The notes below the pieces were generated by a model. The model was not told the DNA's origin, made no database searches, and saw only the letters and a list, made by a program, of their open reading frames with translations. A program made the position numbers and the translations under genes. A stretch of DNA of 64,000 nt from Paenibacillus taihuensis (GTDB lineage Bacteria; Bacillota; Bacilli; Paenibacillales; Paenibacillaceae), in the NCBI RefSeq assembly GCF_003386535.1, contig NZ_QTTN01000033.1:1-64000 (forward strand), given 5' to 3'. Below are positions 1 through 7,511 of the stretch, piece after piece. Positions within the stretch are counted from its first letter, which is position 1. Every line of letters begins with the position of its first letter.

Positions 1-348
1 GTCTGACTTCTCACCCTCCATAACCTCGCCTTAACCGTCACGGTTTCGAACAAGGGTTACCGCTTCTTAGCGGAGACGATGAGATCTCCTTGGGTCACGT
101 CAACCGACTTTCCCCCGAAACCAGTCCTCCTAACTTCCAGAGCCACTGGTGGTATTGGACCTCCCCTTCTTTTGCAGGGTTATCCGGCTCTGTCAGCCAA
201 CTTGGTATGCCGCCTGTTCCGGGTTTTGCCTTCGCATCCTCCGCACCTCTCCTCGCGGACAAAGCACTATGCGTCAGCTATGCACTTCCGCCACCTCGCG
301 GTGTGCTAGAGACTTTCACTCCTTAGTCGATTGCGCTGCCAAGCGCAC
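1..348 (-). mobile_element. Group II intron (class C-like), 5' portion, runs off window
   Basis: Read on the minus strand, position 348 begins GTGCGC, the GUGYG 5' end typical of group II introns. It is followed by a structured, GA-rich, non-coding stretch containing a GTGAAAGTC segment like that near the 5' end of class C introns such as the Oceanobacillus one. Around positions 1-20 the minus strand reads GAGAAGTCAGAC, which resembles the end of domain I upstream of the reverse-transcriptase ORF. The intron starts immediately after the T-run of a hairpin terminator (349-369), the preferred target of class IIC introns. The RT gene and domains V-VI would lie left of the window. Family assignment is from memory of intron architecture, not an alignment. 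Confidence 0.72.
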
Positions 349-369
349 AAAAGGCGGATCCCGTCCGCC
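349..369 (-). terminator. Intrinsic terminator, target site of the intron
   Basis: GGCGGA and TCCGCC form a 6-bp stem with a 5-nt loop, followed on the minus strand by TTTT. The intron begins at the next base. No gene that it would terminate is recognisable between here and 1125. Confidence 0.65.
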
Positions 370-483
370 GGGAACCGCCCCTACTCTAACTGCTACTTCT
401 GCAAGAAAGCATCTATCTGACGCTGACGGCCGATACTTTGGAAACCCGCCTACCGCTTATTCCGCCGCTGAGAGCTAATTCTT

Positions 484-520
484 CATAAAAAAGAGACCCA
501 CAGCAACGGGCTGCGGGTCT
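484..520 (-). terminator. Intrinsic terminator
   Basis: An 11-bp stem with one G-U pair (494-504 with 510-520) and a 5-nt loop is followed on the minus strand by a six-T run. It reads in the same direction as the PhyH gene but lies about 600 bp beyond its stop, past the repeat array, so it may end a read-through transcript. Confidence 0.7.
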
Positions 521-627
521 AAGGTATATTTAATAAAGGGGGTCGAAATTAATTATATACGCCCTACCTAAAACTAACCTAAAGATAGGATTTCAATTGT
601 GTTACATTTTTGGGACTAGCGTTCATC

Positions 628-1075
628 TAGCTGGTTTGCTGGACTTCTTTGGCTAGTTTGAGTAACTTTTGGCGGATGTAGCTGGTCTAATGGACTTCTT
701 TGGTGAATTTGAGTAACTTTCAGCGGATGTAGCTGCTTTGATGGACTTCTTCGACTTATCTGAGTAACTTTTGGCGGATGTAGCTGGTTTGATGGACTTC
801 TTCGGCTGGTTTGAGTCACTTTTGGCAATCTAGCTGGTTTGCTGGATTTCTTCGGCTGGTTCCAATTGAATGTGTATCCCTCAGGGATACTCTTCATCTC
901 GAAATCATCATTTCTCCTAGCTGAGTATCCCTCAGGGATACACTTCATCTCCAAACCACCATTTCTCCTCGAAGTGTATCCCTCAGGGATACACTTTTCC
1001 TCAAAACCGCCGGTCCTCCTCAATGTGTATCCCCCAAGGATACACATTGCCTCAAAGCCTCCAACCCTTCCCTCC
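628..1075. repeat. 51-bp tandem repeat array (two unit types)
   Basis: About nine units repeat with a 51-bp period. The first five (starting at 628, 679, 730, 781 and 831) share a core TGGACTTCTT...TTTGAGTAACTTTTGGCGGATG-type sequence. The next four carry the palindrome GTGTATCC...GGATACAC with a CTCAG loop, with GTATCC at 874, 925, 976 and 1027. Because 51 is divisible by three, long open frames cross the array on both strands, but they lack ribosome sites and overlap the PhyH gene, so I treat the array as non-coding. It sits just past the 3' end of the PhyH gene. Confidence 0.9.
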
Positions 1076-1078
1076 ACA

Positions 1079-1119
1079 ACAAAAAAAAAAGGGCTCCCCC
1101 ATCTCCGGGATCGCCCCTT
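1079..1119 (-). terminator. Terminator of the PhyH gene
   Basis: Directly after the PhyH stop the minus strand has a GC-rich imperfect hairpin (GGGC and CCC/GGG arms with an internal loop) followed by ten or more T residues. Confidence 0.6.
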
Positions 1120-1124
1120 CCAAA

Positions 1125-1934
1125 CTAAATCAGCGCCTTCAGCGGCAGCTGCGGCAGGTCCTTCGTGCGCTCGGCGTAGTCGCCGCAAGCGGCATCCACC
1201 TGCTCGAGATGAACCATCCGCGCGGGTCCGGCGCTGCGCAGCATCGCGGAGCCGTAATAATGCTCGCGCCGATAGTGCGAGTGCAACAACACATAAGCGC
1301 GCAGCTCTTCCAGCGCTTCGCTCTTGAACCGCTCGCACAGGTTCAGCGTGAACATGCGCCGGTGCGTGCTGCCGCCGAACGAAGCATGGAACAGATTGTG
1401 GTCGAACACCAGCACGTCGCCCGGTACGACATCGAGTGCCACCGCAGGCACATCCGGTCCCGCAATGCCAAGCGCTGCCTGCGACTTGCTCACCTGCCTA
1501 ACCTCGATGCCGAACTGGTCATCGAGCCGATGACTGCCCGGAATGACACGAAGCGCGCCATTCGATCCGTCGAGTGTGTCGAGATAGAGCGCGATCTTGA
1601 TATGCCTGCGCGCGCGATTTTCGCCGTCCCGGTGCCAGCCCGTATCGCCGGTGTAATAGTTGCCGTCGCTGCCCATGTAGTTGAAATCGTCGCCGAGCAG
1701 GGACCTTGCAATGCCCGCAATCCGGGCATCATCCACGAGGCTGCACAGCTGCTCGCGCTGATCGACGAACGGCACGATCATCGTTCTCCGCGACCCGTCA
1801 TGCTTCTCCTCAAACATCGGGAAGACGGCTTCGAACTCTTCTGTAATCCATGCGATGTCCGCCTTCAGCAGGCCGGAAAATTTGATAAACCCAAAGGTGT
1901 CAAAGAACGCAAGCTGCTCTTTCGTAAGCTCCAT
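1125..1934 (-). CDS. Phytanoyl-CoA dioxygenase (PhyH) family protein
   Basis: This 269-residue protein has the double-stranded beta-helix signature of Fe(II)/2-oxoglutarate oxygenases. A WHRDGE segment supplies H101 and D103, and FDHNLFH supplies the distal histidine H183; arginines at 192-193 are placed to bind 2-oxoglutarate. PhyH-family enzymes hydroxylate diverse small molecules and the substrate cannot be read from the sequence. The ATG start has a GAGGAG ribosome site 8 nt upstream. The gene stands alone, followed by a terminator and the 51-bp repeat array, with decayed sugar-metabolism genes upstream. Family is confident, substrate unknown. Confidence 0.88.
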   Translation of the reverse strand: MELTKEQLAFFDTFGFIKFSGLLKADIAWITEEFEAVFPMFEEKHDGSRRTMIVPFVDQREQLCSLVDDARIAGIARSLLGDDFNYMGSDGNYYTGDTGWHRDGENRARRHIKIALYLDTLDGSNGALRVIPGSHRLDDQFGIEVRQVSKSQAALGIAGPDVPAVALDVVPGDVLVFDHNLFHASFGGSTHRRMFTLNLCERFKSEALEELRAYVLLHSHYRREHYYGSAMLRSAGPARMVHLEQVDAACGDYAERTKDLPQLPLKALI

Positions 1935-2001
1935 TCATCCCACTCCTCGTCATCACTTCGCTTCAGTCACTCCAACTCAATCACTTCGTTTCAATCACAA
2001 C

Positions 2002-2126
2002 CTATGATCCAAGTGCTTCTTTTAAACCGACTGCCGGCTCCTGAACCGGGAAATATTCCAGTCCCATGTAACGCCCTCCATGATTTGCTGATGATAACTA
2101 TCGAATACGACCTTCACGTTCGGACT
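2002..2126 (-). pseudogene. Remnant of a hydroxypyruvate isomerase-like TIM-barrel gene
   Basis: The minus strand encodes NVKVVFDSYHQQIMEG, a typical core segment of the hydroxypyruvate isomerase / sugar phosphate isomerase family. After a one-base frame change it continues as RYMGLEYFPVQEPAVGLKEA and stops at 2002, which resembles the C-terminal strand of the same family (GYVGLEY). The roughly 60-80 residues normally between these blocks are missing, so the gene has an internal deletion and a frameshift. Its front is joined directly to the truncated dehydrogenase upstream. Confidence 0.6.
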
Positions 2127-2427
2127 TCATTCCGTTATACGTTGTCATCAGATTCGTGAAGAAGATGGCTTGCTCTGGCTTCACCGTATCCGGCAGCTGG
2201 ATGAAGTCTCGCTCTGGACGAACAAGGTGTGACTGATGCGGACCGCTCGAATAGACCAGATCGCCTGCCGCAAGCTCCGTGACAGCGCTGCCAATTTCAA
2301 CAACATGGCCAACGTTCGAACAGCCCATATACCAGACACCCGGATCGCAGCTGCGGATTGAATACTGCCACAGATCGTTGCTTTCCACGACCATCGTTTT
2401 CGGCACTGTGTACGTTACGATTTTCAC
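2110..2427 (-). pseudogene. 5' fragment of a zinc-type alcohol dehydrogenase
   Basis: Only about 105 residues remain. They match the N-terminal GroES-like part of a medium-chain dehydrogenase, with a GHVVEIGSAV stretch and a following hydrophilic loop. The Rossmann domain is absent and the frame runs into the isomerase remnant. A promoter with a perfect palindrome survives upstream (2546-2574), so the fragment may still be transcribed. A one-event deletion that fused two neighbouring genes of a sugar operon would explain the structure. Confidence 0.65.
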
Positions 2428-2545
2428 TAGATATGACCACCATCATCGTCGTTGTAAGACAGGAGCATAATCTGATGTATGTATCTCATCGTTGTCACAT
2501 TAAGCCTTAAGGTCCTTCTCTGTTCGCTGGTTCTTCAGTGCCGCG

Positions 2546-2574
2546 ATTATATGTCATCGATGACACACTTGTAA
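2546..2574 (-). promoter_or_regulatory. Promoter with embedded palindromic operator
   Basis: On the minus strand TATAAT (2546-2551) is preceded 17 bp upstream by a weak TTACAA -35. The spacer contains the perfect 14-bp palindrome TGTCATCGATGACA (2552-2565), a LacI/GntR-style operator position. A degenerate second copy (TCTCATCGTTGTCA) lies at 2484-2497. It would drive the broken dehydrogenase gene. Confidence 0.5.
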
Positions 2575-2589
2575 ATATGCAAGAAAAAT

Positions 2590-2632
2590 AAAAAACCGAG
2601 CGCCGGCACCCTGCCGAAAACGCCCAGTTTTA
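2590..2632 (-). terminator. Terminator of the isomerase/dehydrogenase operon
   Basis: After the stop at 2661 the minus strand forms an imperfect GC-rich hairpin centred on CGGCA and TGCCG, followed by TTTTTTATTTTT. Confidence 0.6.
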
Positions 2633-2660
2633 AAGTTCGGTTCACTTCCATCGCAACGTG

Positions 2661-3494
2661 TTATTCGCCTGCAACCTGATACGTTTCCTTCAGCGTCCGC
2701 AGTCCCTTCACCGCTGTTTCCAGCGCGGTCTGCGAGCCGAAGTCCGCAATGAACAGCTCCAGCGACAGGAAGCCGCGGTAGCCTGACGCATAGAGCGTCT
2801 CGGCAATTTCCTTCGAAGGCGCAATGCCTTCGCCCGGGAATACCCGCTCCGCATCCGTAATCGTCTCGCGGCTCGGCGACGCCGGGTAATCATTGGCATG
2901 CATGATGCCAATTTGACTGCCCTTCAGACCTTTCAGATCATCGACAGCGCTCCCGCCCGTGTACATGTGGAACGGGTCGAGCAGCATCTGCGCATCTGCC
3001 AAGCCTGATGCGCGCATCACTTCAAGTGCTTGATTAGCAGTGTACAGCTGGCTTGCGCGGCCCCAGAACTCGACATATACGTCGATGCCGATCTCACGAG
3101 CAAGCGCCGATAGTCTTGCAAAGTGGCGGCCCATATCTTCCAGGCCGACGTTCGCCACATCGCCGAAAGGCGGAGCAGCCGCAGCGCGGCAGCCGAGCTC
3201 AGCCAGCATCCGAAGCTCACGCTCCGCCTGCGCGAAGGCTTCCTCCCGCACGGCTTCGTTCTCGTCCGCCCACTTGAAGAAGGCGATCGCATTCACGAAC
3301 GCGACGTTATGGCCGGACAGCGCTTCGCGAATCGCTTCTGCGGTGCCGCCGCCGGCGAGATAGCTCTCGATCTCGGACACCCACAGCTCGATCCCCTCAT
3401 AGCCCGCTTCCCCGGCAATCGCGATCTGCTCCAGTACATTCAGTTTATAAGGAAACAAGGTTGATGCGTTTAATGACGTTTGAAACGGAAACAT
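2661..3494 (-). CDS. Sugar phosphate isomerase/epimerase (TIM barrel)
   Basis: This protein of about 277 residues belongs to the AP-endonuclease-2-like TIM-barrel isomerases. Likely metal ligands sit in the usual strands: E in VEFWG, D and H in LLDPFHMYTGG, H in IMHANDYP, and E in FLSLELF. Such enzymes act on keto-sugars or inositol derivatives in the cytosol. The ATG at 3494 is chosen because AGAGGAG lies 8 nt upstream; a GTG three codons earlier overlaps that site. It is the last gene of a three-gene unit with two Gfo/Idh/MocA oxidoreductases, which suggests oxidation and isomerisation of one sugar or cyclitol. The exact substrate is unknown. Confidence 0.85.
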   Translation of the reverse strand: MFPFQTSLNASTLFPYKLNVLEQIAIAGEAGYEGIELWVSEIESYLAGGGTAEAIREALSGHNVAFVNAIAFFKWADENEAVREEAFAQAERELRMLAELGCRAAAAPPFGDVANVGLEDMGRHFARLSALAREIGIDVYVEFWGRASQLYTANQALEVMRASGLADAQMLLDPFHMYTGGSAVDDLKGLKGSQIGIMHANDYPASPSRETITDAERVFPGEGIAPSKEIAETLYASGYRGFLSLELFIADFGSQTALETAVKGLRTLKETYQVAGE

Positions 3495-3559
3495 CGCCTG
3501 CACTCCTCTCCTAATGACAGCCCCGGCCCGAGCCGAGCCGTAGCCGCTGCGGTCAGCTG

Positions 3560-4615
3560 TTACAGCGTGATCGGCAGCTTTCTGCCTTCCTCGCTGCTTT
3601 GAAGCGCCAGCTCAATGATGCGGATCGCATCTCTTGCTTGCTCCGGCTTCACTTCCAGCTCCGCTTGCCCAATAATGTGCTCGTAAACATTTTTATAATA
3701 ATCCGCATATGACCCTGCAATTGTCTCGACAACGCCTTCAACATGAAGGCCGCCAATCGACGTGTTCAGCTTGCCCCACAGCTCGCGCGGCTCTTTGCCC
3801 CAATGCGGCGTATTCGGTTGTCCGCCGTTAATAAGCGCCGGTTCCTGCGGGTCAACGCCGTACTTGATGAACGTGCCTTTCGTACCGTGCAGCACATAAC
3901 GCGGAGTCGCTTCACGCACGAAACGGGACGAGCGCAAATTAATCTTCAGATGATCGCCGTAGAACAGCGTCACATCGAAGTAATCATGCGCTTGTGCGCC
4001 TTCGCGCTGCTTGCGAACGTCTCCGCTTACTGCATCCGGATTGCCGAACAGCGTAAGCGCTTGATCAAGAAGGTGAACGCCAAGATCGTAGAATACACCG
4101 TTGCCCTGAGCTGCTCCTTCACGCCAGTTCGTGGACGTCAGCACCGGATCGAAGCCGTCCCAGCGGAACGTGCACTCTCTTACTTCGCCGAGCATGCCTT
4201 GGTTCAGCAGCTCTTTGAGCGTTAGGAAATCGCCGTCATAGCGTCGGTTATGGAAGACGCTGACCACTTTGCCCTGCTGCTTCGCGAGCGCGATAAGCTC
4301 GTCCGCTTCGGCAGCTGTCGGCGTGAACGGCTTCTCTACAACGACATGCTTGCCGGCAAGCAGCGCATCCCGCACGAAGTTGAAGTGGTCCGTACTCGGT
4401 GTCGTCACAATGATAAGGTCAATCGAAGGATCTTCATACAAATCGCGAACGTCTTTAACGACATTAACCCATGGGAAACGCTCTTTGGAATGCGCGCTCC
4501 GACGCTCGACGACTGCGGCTAATTCGAGTCCCGGAACTGCGGTGACTACTGGTGCATGAAATACGCTTCCAGCGAAGCCGTAACCAATCAGGCCAACACG
4601 GAGTGTTTGATTCAT
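3560..4615 (-). CDS. Gfo/Idh/MocA oxidoreductase, IolW/YvaA-like
   Basis: A 351-residue NAD(P)-dependent sugar or cyclitol dehydrogenase. The dinucleotide-binding loop GYGFAG is at 11-16, the EKP motif supplies catalytic K95, and YDLGVHLLDQ gives the D177/H181 pair. The segments GSVFH near residue 20 and SVFHNRRYDGDF near 120-130 closely recall Bacillus subtilis IolW (YvaA), an NADP-dependent scyllo-inositol dehydrogenase of similar length. It is 57 bp upstream of the TIM-barrel isomerase gene. An inositol-type substrate is plausible, but other members of this subfamily use different sugars. Confidence 0.85.
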   Translation of the reverse strand: MNQTLRVGLIGYGFAGSVFHAPVVTAVPGLELAAVVERRSAHSKERFPWVNVVKDVRDLYEDPSIDLIIVTTPSTDHFNFVRDALLAGKHVVVEKPFTPTAAEADELIALAKQQGKVVSVFHNRRYDGDFLTLKELLNQGMLGEVRECTFRWDGFDPVLTSTNWREGAAQGNGVFYDLGVHLLDQALTLFGNPDAVSGDVRKQREGAQAHDYFDVTLFYGDHLKINLRSSRFVREATPRYVLHGTKGTFIKYGVDPQEPALINGGQPNTPHWGKEPRELWGKLNTSIGGLHVEGVVETIAGSYADYYKNVYEHIIGQAELEVKPEQARDAIRIIELALQSSEEGRKLPITL

Positions 4616-4675
4616 AATGCAATAACCCCCATATTTTGTATCGTTGTGGTGTGAAGCTTCTACCGTGCTTGCTTC

Positions 4676-4713
4676 TATACTCCAGTATACAACAAGTTCA
4701 CGTCGTTCGACGT
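4676..4713. promoter_or_regulatory. Two inverted repeats upstream of the IolW-like gene
   Basis: TATACTCCAGTATA (4676-4689, 6-bp arms) and ACGTCGTTCGACGT (4700-4713, 6-bp arms) lie in the 141-bp gap between the two oxidoreductase genes. They could be regulator sites for an internal promoter; no convincing -35/-10 pair was found. Confidence 0.35.
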
Positions 4714-4756
4714 TAGAATATGTTTACTTTTGTTATAATCCGTTGCGGTTCGTTCC

Positions 4757-5866
4757 TTATTGATCGAGCTGGTTATAAATGAGTCCTAGCGGCAATGGTG
4801 CAGGACGCTCGCAGCCCGCTGTCATATACACATGCTTGTCCGTCTTCGACGACTCCAGAATGCCGATCGTCACGTCAAGCACGTGACGCGACAGCTCTCC
4901 GCTTGCGCGGTGCGCTCTGCCGGAACGGATCGCATACGCCATGTCCGCAACGCCGATACCGCGGGAGTTCTGTGAGAAACCGTGCGAATACGGGAATTCC
5001 TTCACCGTACCGTTACGCTGCTGCAGCGTGATCGCGCCGTCGAACATATTCGGATCGTTCACATGCAGGATGCCCTCCGTACCGTAAATCTCCAGTCGCG
5101 GCGTGTAGCCGAAGCTTTCTTTTGCCACTTGCAGGCTCGCCATTGCTCCATTCTCGAAGTCCAGCGTTGCCGACACGTGCATTGGCGCGCCAACCGGAAC
5201 CGTCTCCCCATAACGCGGCGACTGCGGGTTGCCCACCGTGTACTCGCTGTGTACCGAGCCTGCCGAACCGCTGACGCGGCGAACCGGACCGAGCAAATGA
5301 ACGAATGCCGTTAAATAATAAGGCGCCATATCAAAAATCGGGTCCCAGCCCGTCTGCAAATAGTGGTGGAAATTCGGATGCATGCCATCCCAAGCGTTGC
5401 CCATCAGAATGAGGCCGCTCGCCATGTAAGGCTTGCCGATCCAGCCGTCATCGATCAGCTTGCGCGCTGTCTGCAGCCCGCCGCCCAGGAAGGTGTCAGG
5501 CGCGATGCCGACACGAAGTCCCCGTTCCTTCGCGAGGTTAAGTACCTTGTCCGCATCTTCCCTCGTGAAGGCAAAAGGCTTCTCCGAATATACATGCTTG
5601 CCCGCGTTCAGGATCTGCAGGTTCACTTCCGTATGGACATGAGGGGATGTTAAATTGATCACGATTTCAATCTCCGGGTCAGCGAGCAGCTCCGAGGCGG
5701 AGCATGCCTTCGGGATGCCGTACTCCTCTGCGCGTTTGCGCGCCATCTCGAGGTTCAAGTCGGCTACAGCCGCAACCTCCAGTATCGCGAACGTCTTCGT
5801 GCAATTCTCCAGGTAGATGCTGCTGATGGCTCCGCAGCCGATGATGCCGATCTTCGTTTTTTGCAT
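4757..5866 (-). CDS. Gfo/Idh/MocA family oxidoreductase
   Basis: A 369-residue NAD(P)-dependent dehydrogenase with an N-terminal Rossmann loop (GCGAIS at 10-15) and an EKP motif carrying K96. The usual D-x3-H pair reads D179-x3-Y183 (FDMAPYYLT), so a tyrosine replaces the histidine, as occurs in some branches of the family. The ATG at 5866 is preferred because GAAAGGTGAG lies just upstream; more distal ATG codons lack a ribosome site. It is the first gene of the three-gene unit. A perfect TTGACA (5977-5982, minus) may be its -35, though no good -10 follows. Confidence 0.85.
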   Translation of the reverse strand: MQKTKIGIIGCGAISSIYLENCTKTFAILEVAAVADLNLEMARKRAEEYGIPKACSASELLADPEIEIVINLTSPHVHTEVNLQILNAGKHVYSEKPFAFTREDADKVLNLAKERGLRVGIAPDTFLGGGLQTARKLIDDGWIGKPYMASGLILMGNAWDGMHPNFHHYLQTGWDPIFDMAPYYLTAFVHLLGPVRRVSGSAGSVHSEYTVGNPQSPRYGETVPVGAPMHVSATLDFENGAMASLQVAKESFGYTPRLEIYGTEGILHVNDPNMFDGAITLQQRNGTVKEFPYSHGFSQNSRGIGVADMAYAIRSGRAHRASGELSRHVLDVTIGILESSKTDKHVYMTAGCERPAPLPLGLIYNQLDQ

Positions 5867-6053
5867 AACACTCACCTTTCTAAGCATGACTTGCCGCATA
5901 ATGTGAAGCATGGATTCCATTAACCATTTCATCCCCGGAGGGGCGATTTCCTTCTTTTCGTGAAAGCGGATTCGGTTGTCAATTTTAAAACGCGCCTTGG
6001 TATGGTAAAGTTTGCAATAAGGGTTGCCATTAGCTTATGGAGGTGCTGCCTAA

Positions 6054-6887
6054 ATGAATGAGCGCAACTTTGAGCTCGTATGCGAGGATGGTACGCGGAG
6101 GTTTGCAGCAGAATGGCGAGGGACTGGCGATGAGCCGGTACGAGGTGTCGTTGCCATCGTGCACGGCATGGGCGAGCATCTCGGCAGGTATGCGCATGTT
6201 GCGGAGGTGCTTACCGGCGCCGGCTATGCCGCGTTCGGCTTCGACCAGCTCGGCCACGGCCGCACCGAAGGCAAGCGCGGACATACCGCTGCCTATGATG
6301 GGCTTTTGGACGGCGTTGGCGCCATGCTTGCGGAAGCCCGGAAGCAATATCCCGGGGTGCCTATTTATATACTCGCGCACAGTATGGGCGGCAATGTCGC
6401 GCTGAATTATATTTTGCGGCGGAAGCCGGACATTGCAGGGGCGATCGTCACTGGACCGTGGCTGAAGCTCGCCTTCAACCCGCCGCCGCTGCAGGTTGTC
6501 GCTGCGCGCATTGTTCAGCGGCTGTTCCCCGCGTATACGACGTCACGCCCGATGAAGGGCGATCATTTAACGAGCGATCCGGTCATGATCAAGCGGTATC
6601 AGGAAGATCCGCTCGGTCACGGGGCGATTACCGCGAGGTTCTTCTTCAGCGTGCAAAGCGCCGGACTGTGGGCGCTGAAGCATGCGTCCAAATGGAAATT
6701 GCCGCTCCTGCTCATGCACGGCGGCAACGATAAAGTAACCTCCATCCATGCGAGCAGGCAGTTCGCCAAGGCGGCCGGACCGCTCTGCACCTTCATGGAA
6801 TGGCCGGATTACAAGCATGAGCTGCATAATGAAACGAAGCGCGATGAGGTTTTTGCCGTGATGCTGGATTGGCTTGAGAAGCATTAA
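6054..6887 (+). CDS. Alpha/beta hydrolase, monoacylglycerol lipase type
   Basis: A 277-residue serine hydrolase of the Hydrolase_4 / monoglyceride lipase group. HGMGEH near residue 38 forms the oxyanion loop, AHSMGG carries nucleophile S110, HGGND supplies D226, and YKHELHNE supplies H255; this last motif is characteristic of MGL enzymes. No signal peptide is seen, so it is probably cytosolic and acts on monoacylglycerols or similar esters. TGGAGGTG lies upstream of the ATG. It is transcribed divergently from the Gfo/Idh operon. Confidence 0.87.
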   Translation: MNERNFELVCEDGTRRFAAEWRGTGDEPVRGVVAIVHGMGEHLGRYAHVAEVLTGAGYAAFGFDQLGHGRTEGKRGHTAAYDGLLDGVGAMLAEARKQYPGVPIYILAHSMGGNVALNYILRRKPDIAGAIVTGPWLKLAFNPPPLQVVAARIVQRLFPAYTTSRPMKGDHLTSDPVMIKRYQEDPLGHGAITARFFFSVQSAGLWALKHASKWKLPLLLMHGGNDKVTSIHASRQFAKAAGPLCTFMEWPDYKHELHNETKRDEVFAVMLDWLEKH

Positions 6888-6928
6888 GGAGTAGGGGGCC
6901 TATGGCATGCTCGATGACAAAGAGAAGT

Positions 6929-6980
6929 CGCTCTATGCAAAGTTTGCATTATAAACAACGACGGTTGTTTGTATAGAGCG
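6929..6980. other. Predicted three-way-junction stem-loop element
   Basis: CGCTCTAT (6929-6936) pairs with ATAGAGCG (6973-6980) and encloses two further hairpins: TGCAAAGTTTGCA (6936-6948) and AAACAAC/GTTGTTT (6953-6959 with 6964-6970). There is no T-run, so it is not a standard terminator. It lies between the lipase gene and a small regulator gene, and may be an RNA structure or a small inverted-repeat element. Confidence 0.45.
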
Positions 6981-7073
6981 AAAGTTTAGAGACCGTCTTT
7001 GAACACCCAAATGGTATTTATAATGCGACTTTGCTTCCTTAAAAATCACTATCATTTAAGGGGTAGAGTGATC

Positions 7074-7340
7074 GTGAAATACGTGAACGCAGCTATTTTA
7101 CCAGATGAATTACTGAAGGAAGTTCAGAAGTATATCCATGGTGCTATGGTTTACATTCCTAAGCCTGAAGGTGAACGCGAGGGCTGGGGCGTGAACTCTG
7201 GCAGCAGAGCTTATATACAGCAACGAAACATCGAAATTCGCCAATGCTTCGCAGGGGGCGCTGCGGTCGATCAGCTCGCGGAGCAGTTCTTCCTCTCCTG
7301 CGAGAGCATTAGGAAGATCGTGTATGGGAAAATGAAATAA
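7074..7340 (+). CDS. CD3324-family small DNA-binding protein
   Basis: An 88-residue protein beginning KYVNAAILPDELL, with VYIPKP and the SGSRAYIQQRN segment typical of the CD3324 / Mor-like family. The C-terminal part (about 60-85) looks like a helix-turn-helix (LAEQFFLSCESIRKIVY). The likely start is GTG at 7074 with AAGGGG upstream; the open frame extends further 5' but without family similarity. These proteins are usually annotated as putative transcription factors of unknown target. A terminator follows at 7376. Confidence 0.75.
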   Translation: MKYVNAAILPDELLKEVQKYIHGAMVYIPKPEGEREGWGVNSGSRAYIQQRNIEIRQCFAGGAAVDQLAEQFFLSCESIRKIVYGKMK

Positions 7341-7375
7341 GCTGCAGCATGCAAGATACAAGATGCAAGATACGA

Positions 7376-7409
7376 GGTCACATTAGATGAATGTCTAGTG
7401 TGGCCTTTT
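7376..7409 (+). terminator. Terminator after the CD3324-type gene
   Basis: A 12-bp stem with G-U pairs (7376-7387 with 7394-7405) and a 6-nt loop, followed by TTTT. Just upstream GCAAGATAC occurs twice 14 bp apart (7351-7373). Confidence 0.6.
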
Positions 7410-7511
7410 GCTTGGATGGGTAAAGAATCGTTCTAAGCTGTTCGTTGCCTATATGCAGGGCGGGCAAGTTGCTAGAATAGCCTTACAACAGAAAGAAGGT
7501 GCAATTATCTT

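Noticed and set aside
616-1338. 240-codon minus-strand ORF with internal peptide repeats
   Set aside because: It results from a 51-bp (17-codon) repeat period that keeps all frames open, lacks a ribosome site and overlaps the well-supported PhyH gene.
1023-2159. 378-codon plus-strand ORF
   Set aside because: Antisense shadow of the PhyH gene in high-GC codon usage; no ribosome site and no domain.
4757-5932. Upstream ATG start for the second Gfo/Idh gene
   Set aside because: The 22 extra codons precede the Rossmann fold, have no ribosome site and contain the actual ribosome site for ATG 5866.
5960-5973. cre site TGAAAGCGGATTCG upstream of the Gfo/Idh operon
   Set aside because: Two mismatches at informative consensus positions; not distinguishable from chance.
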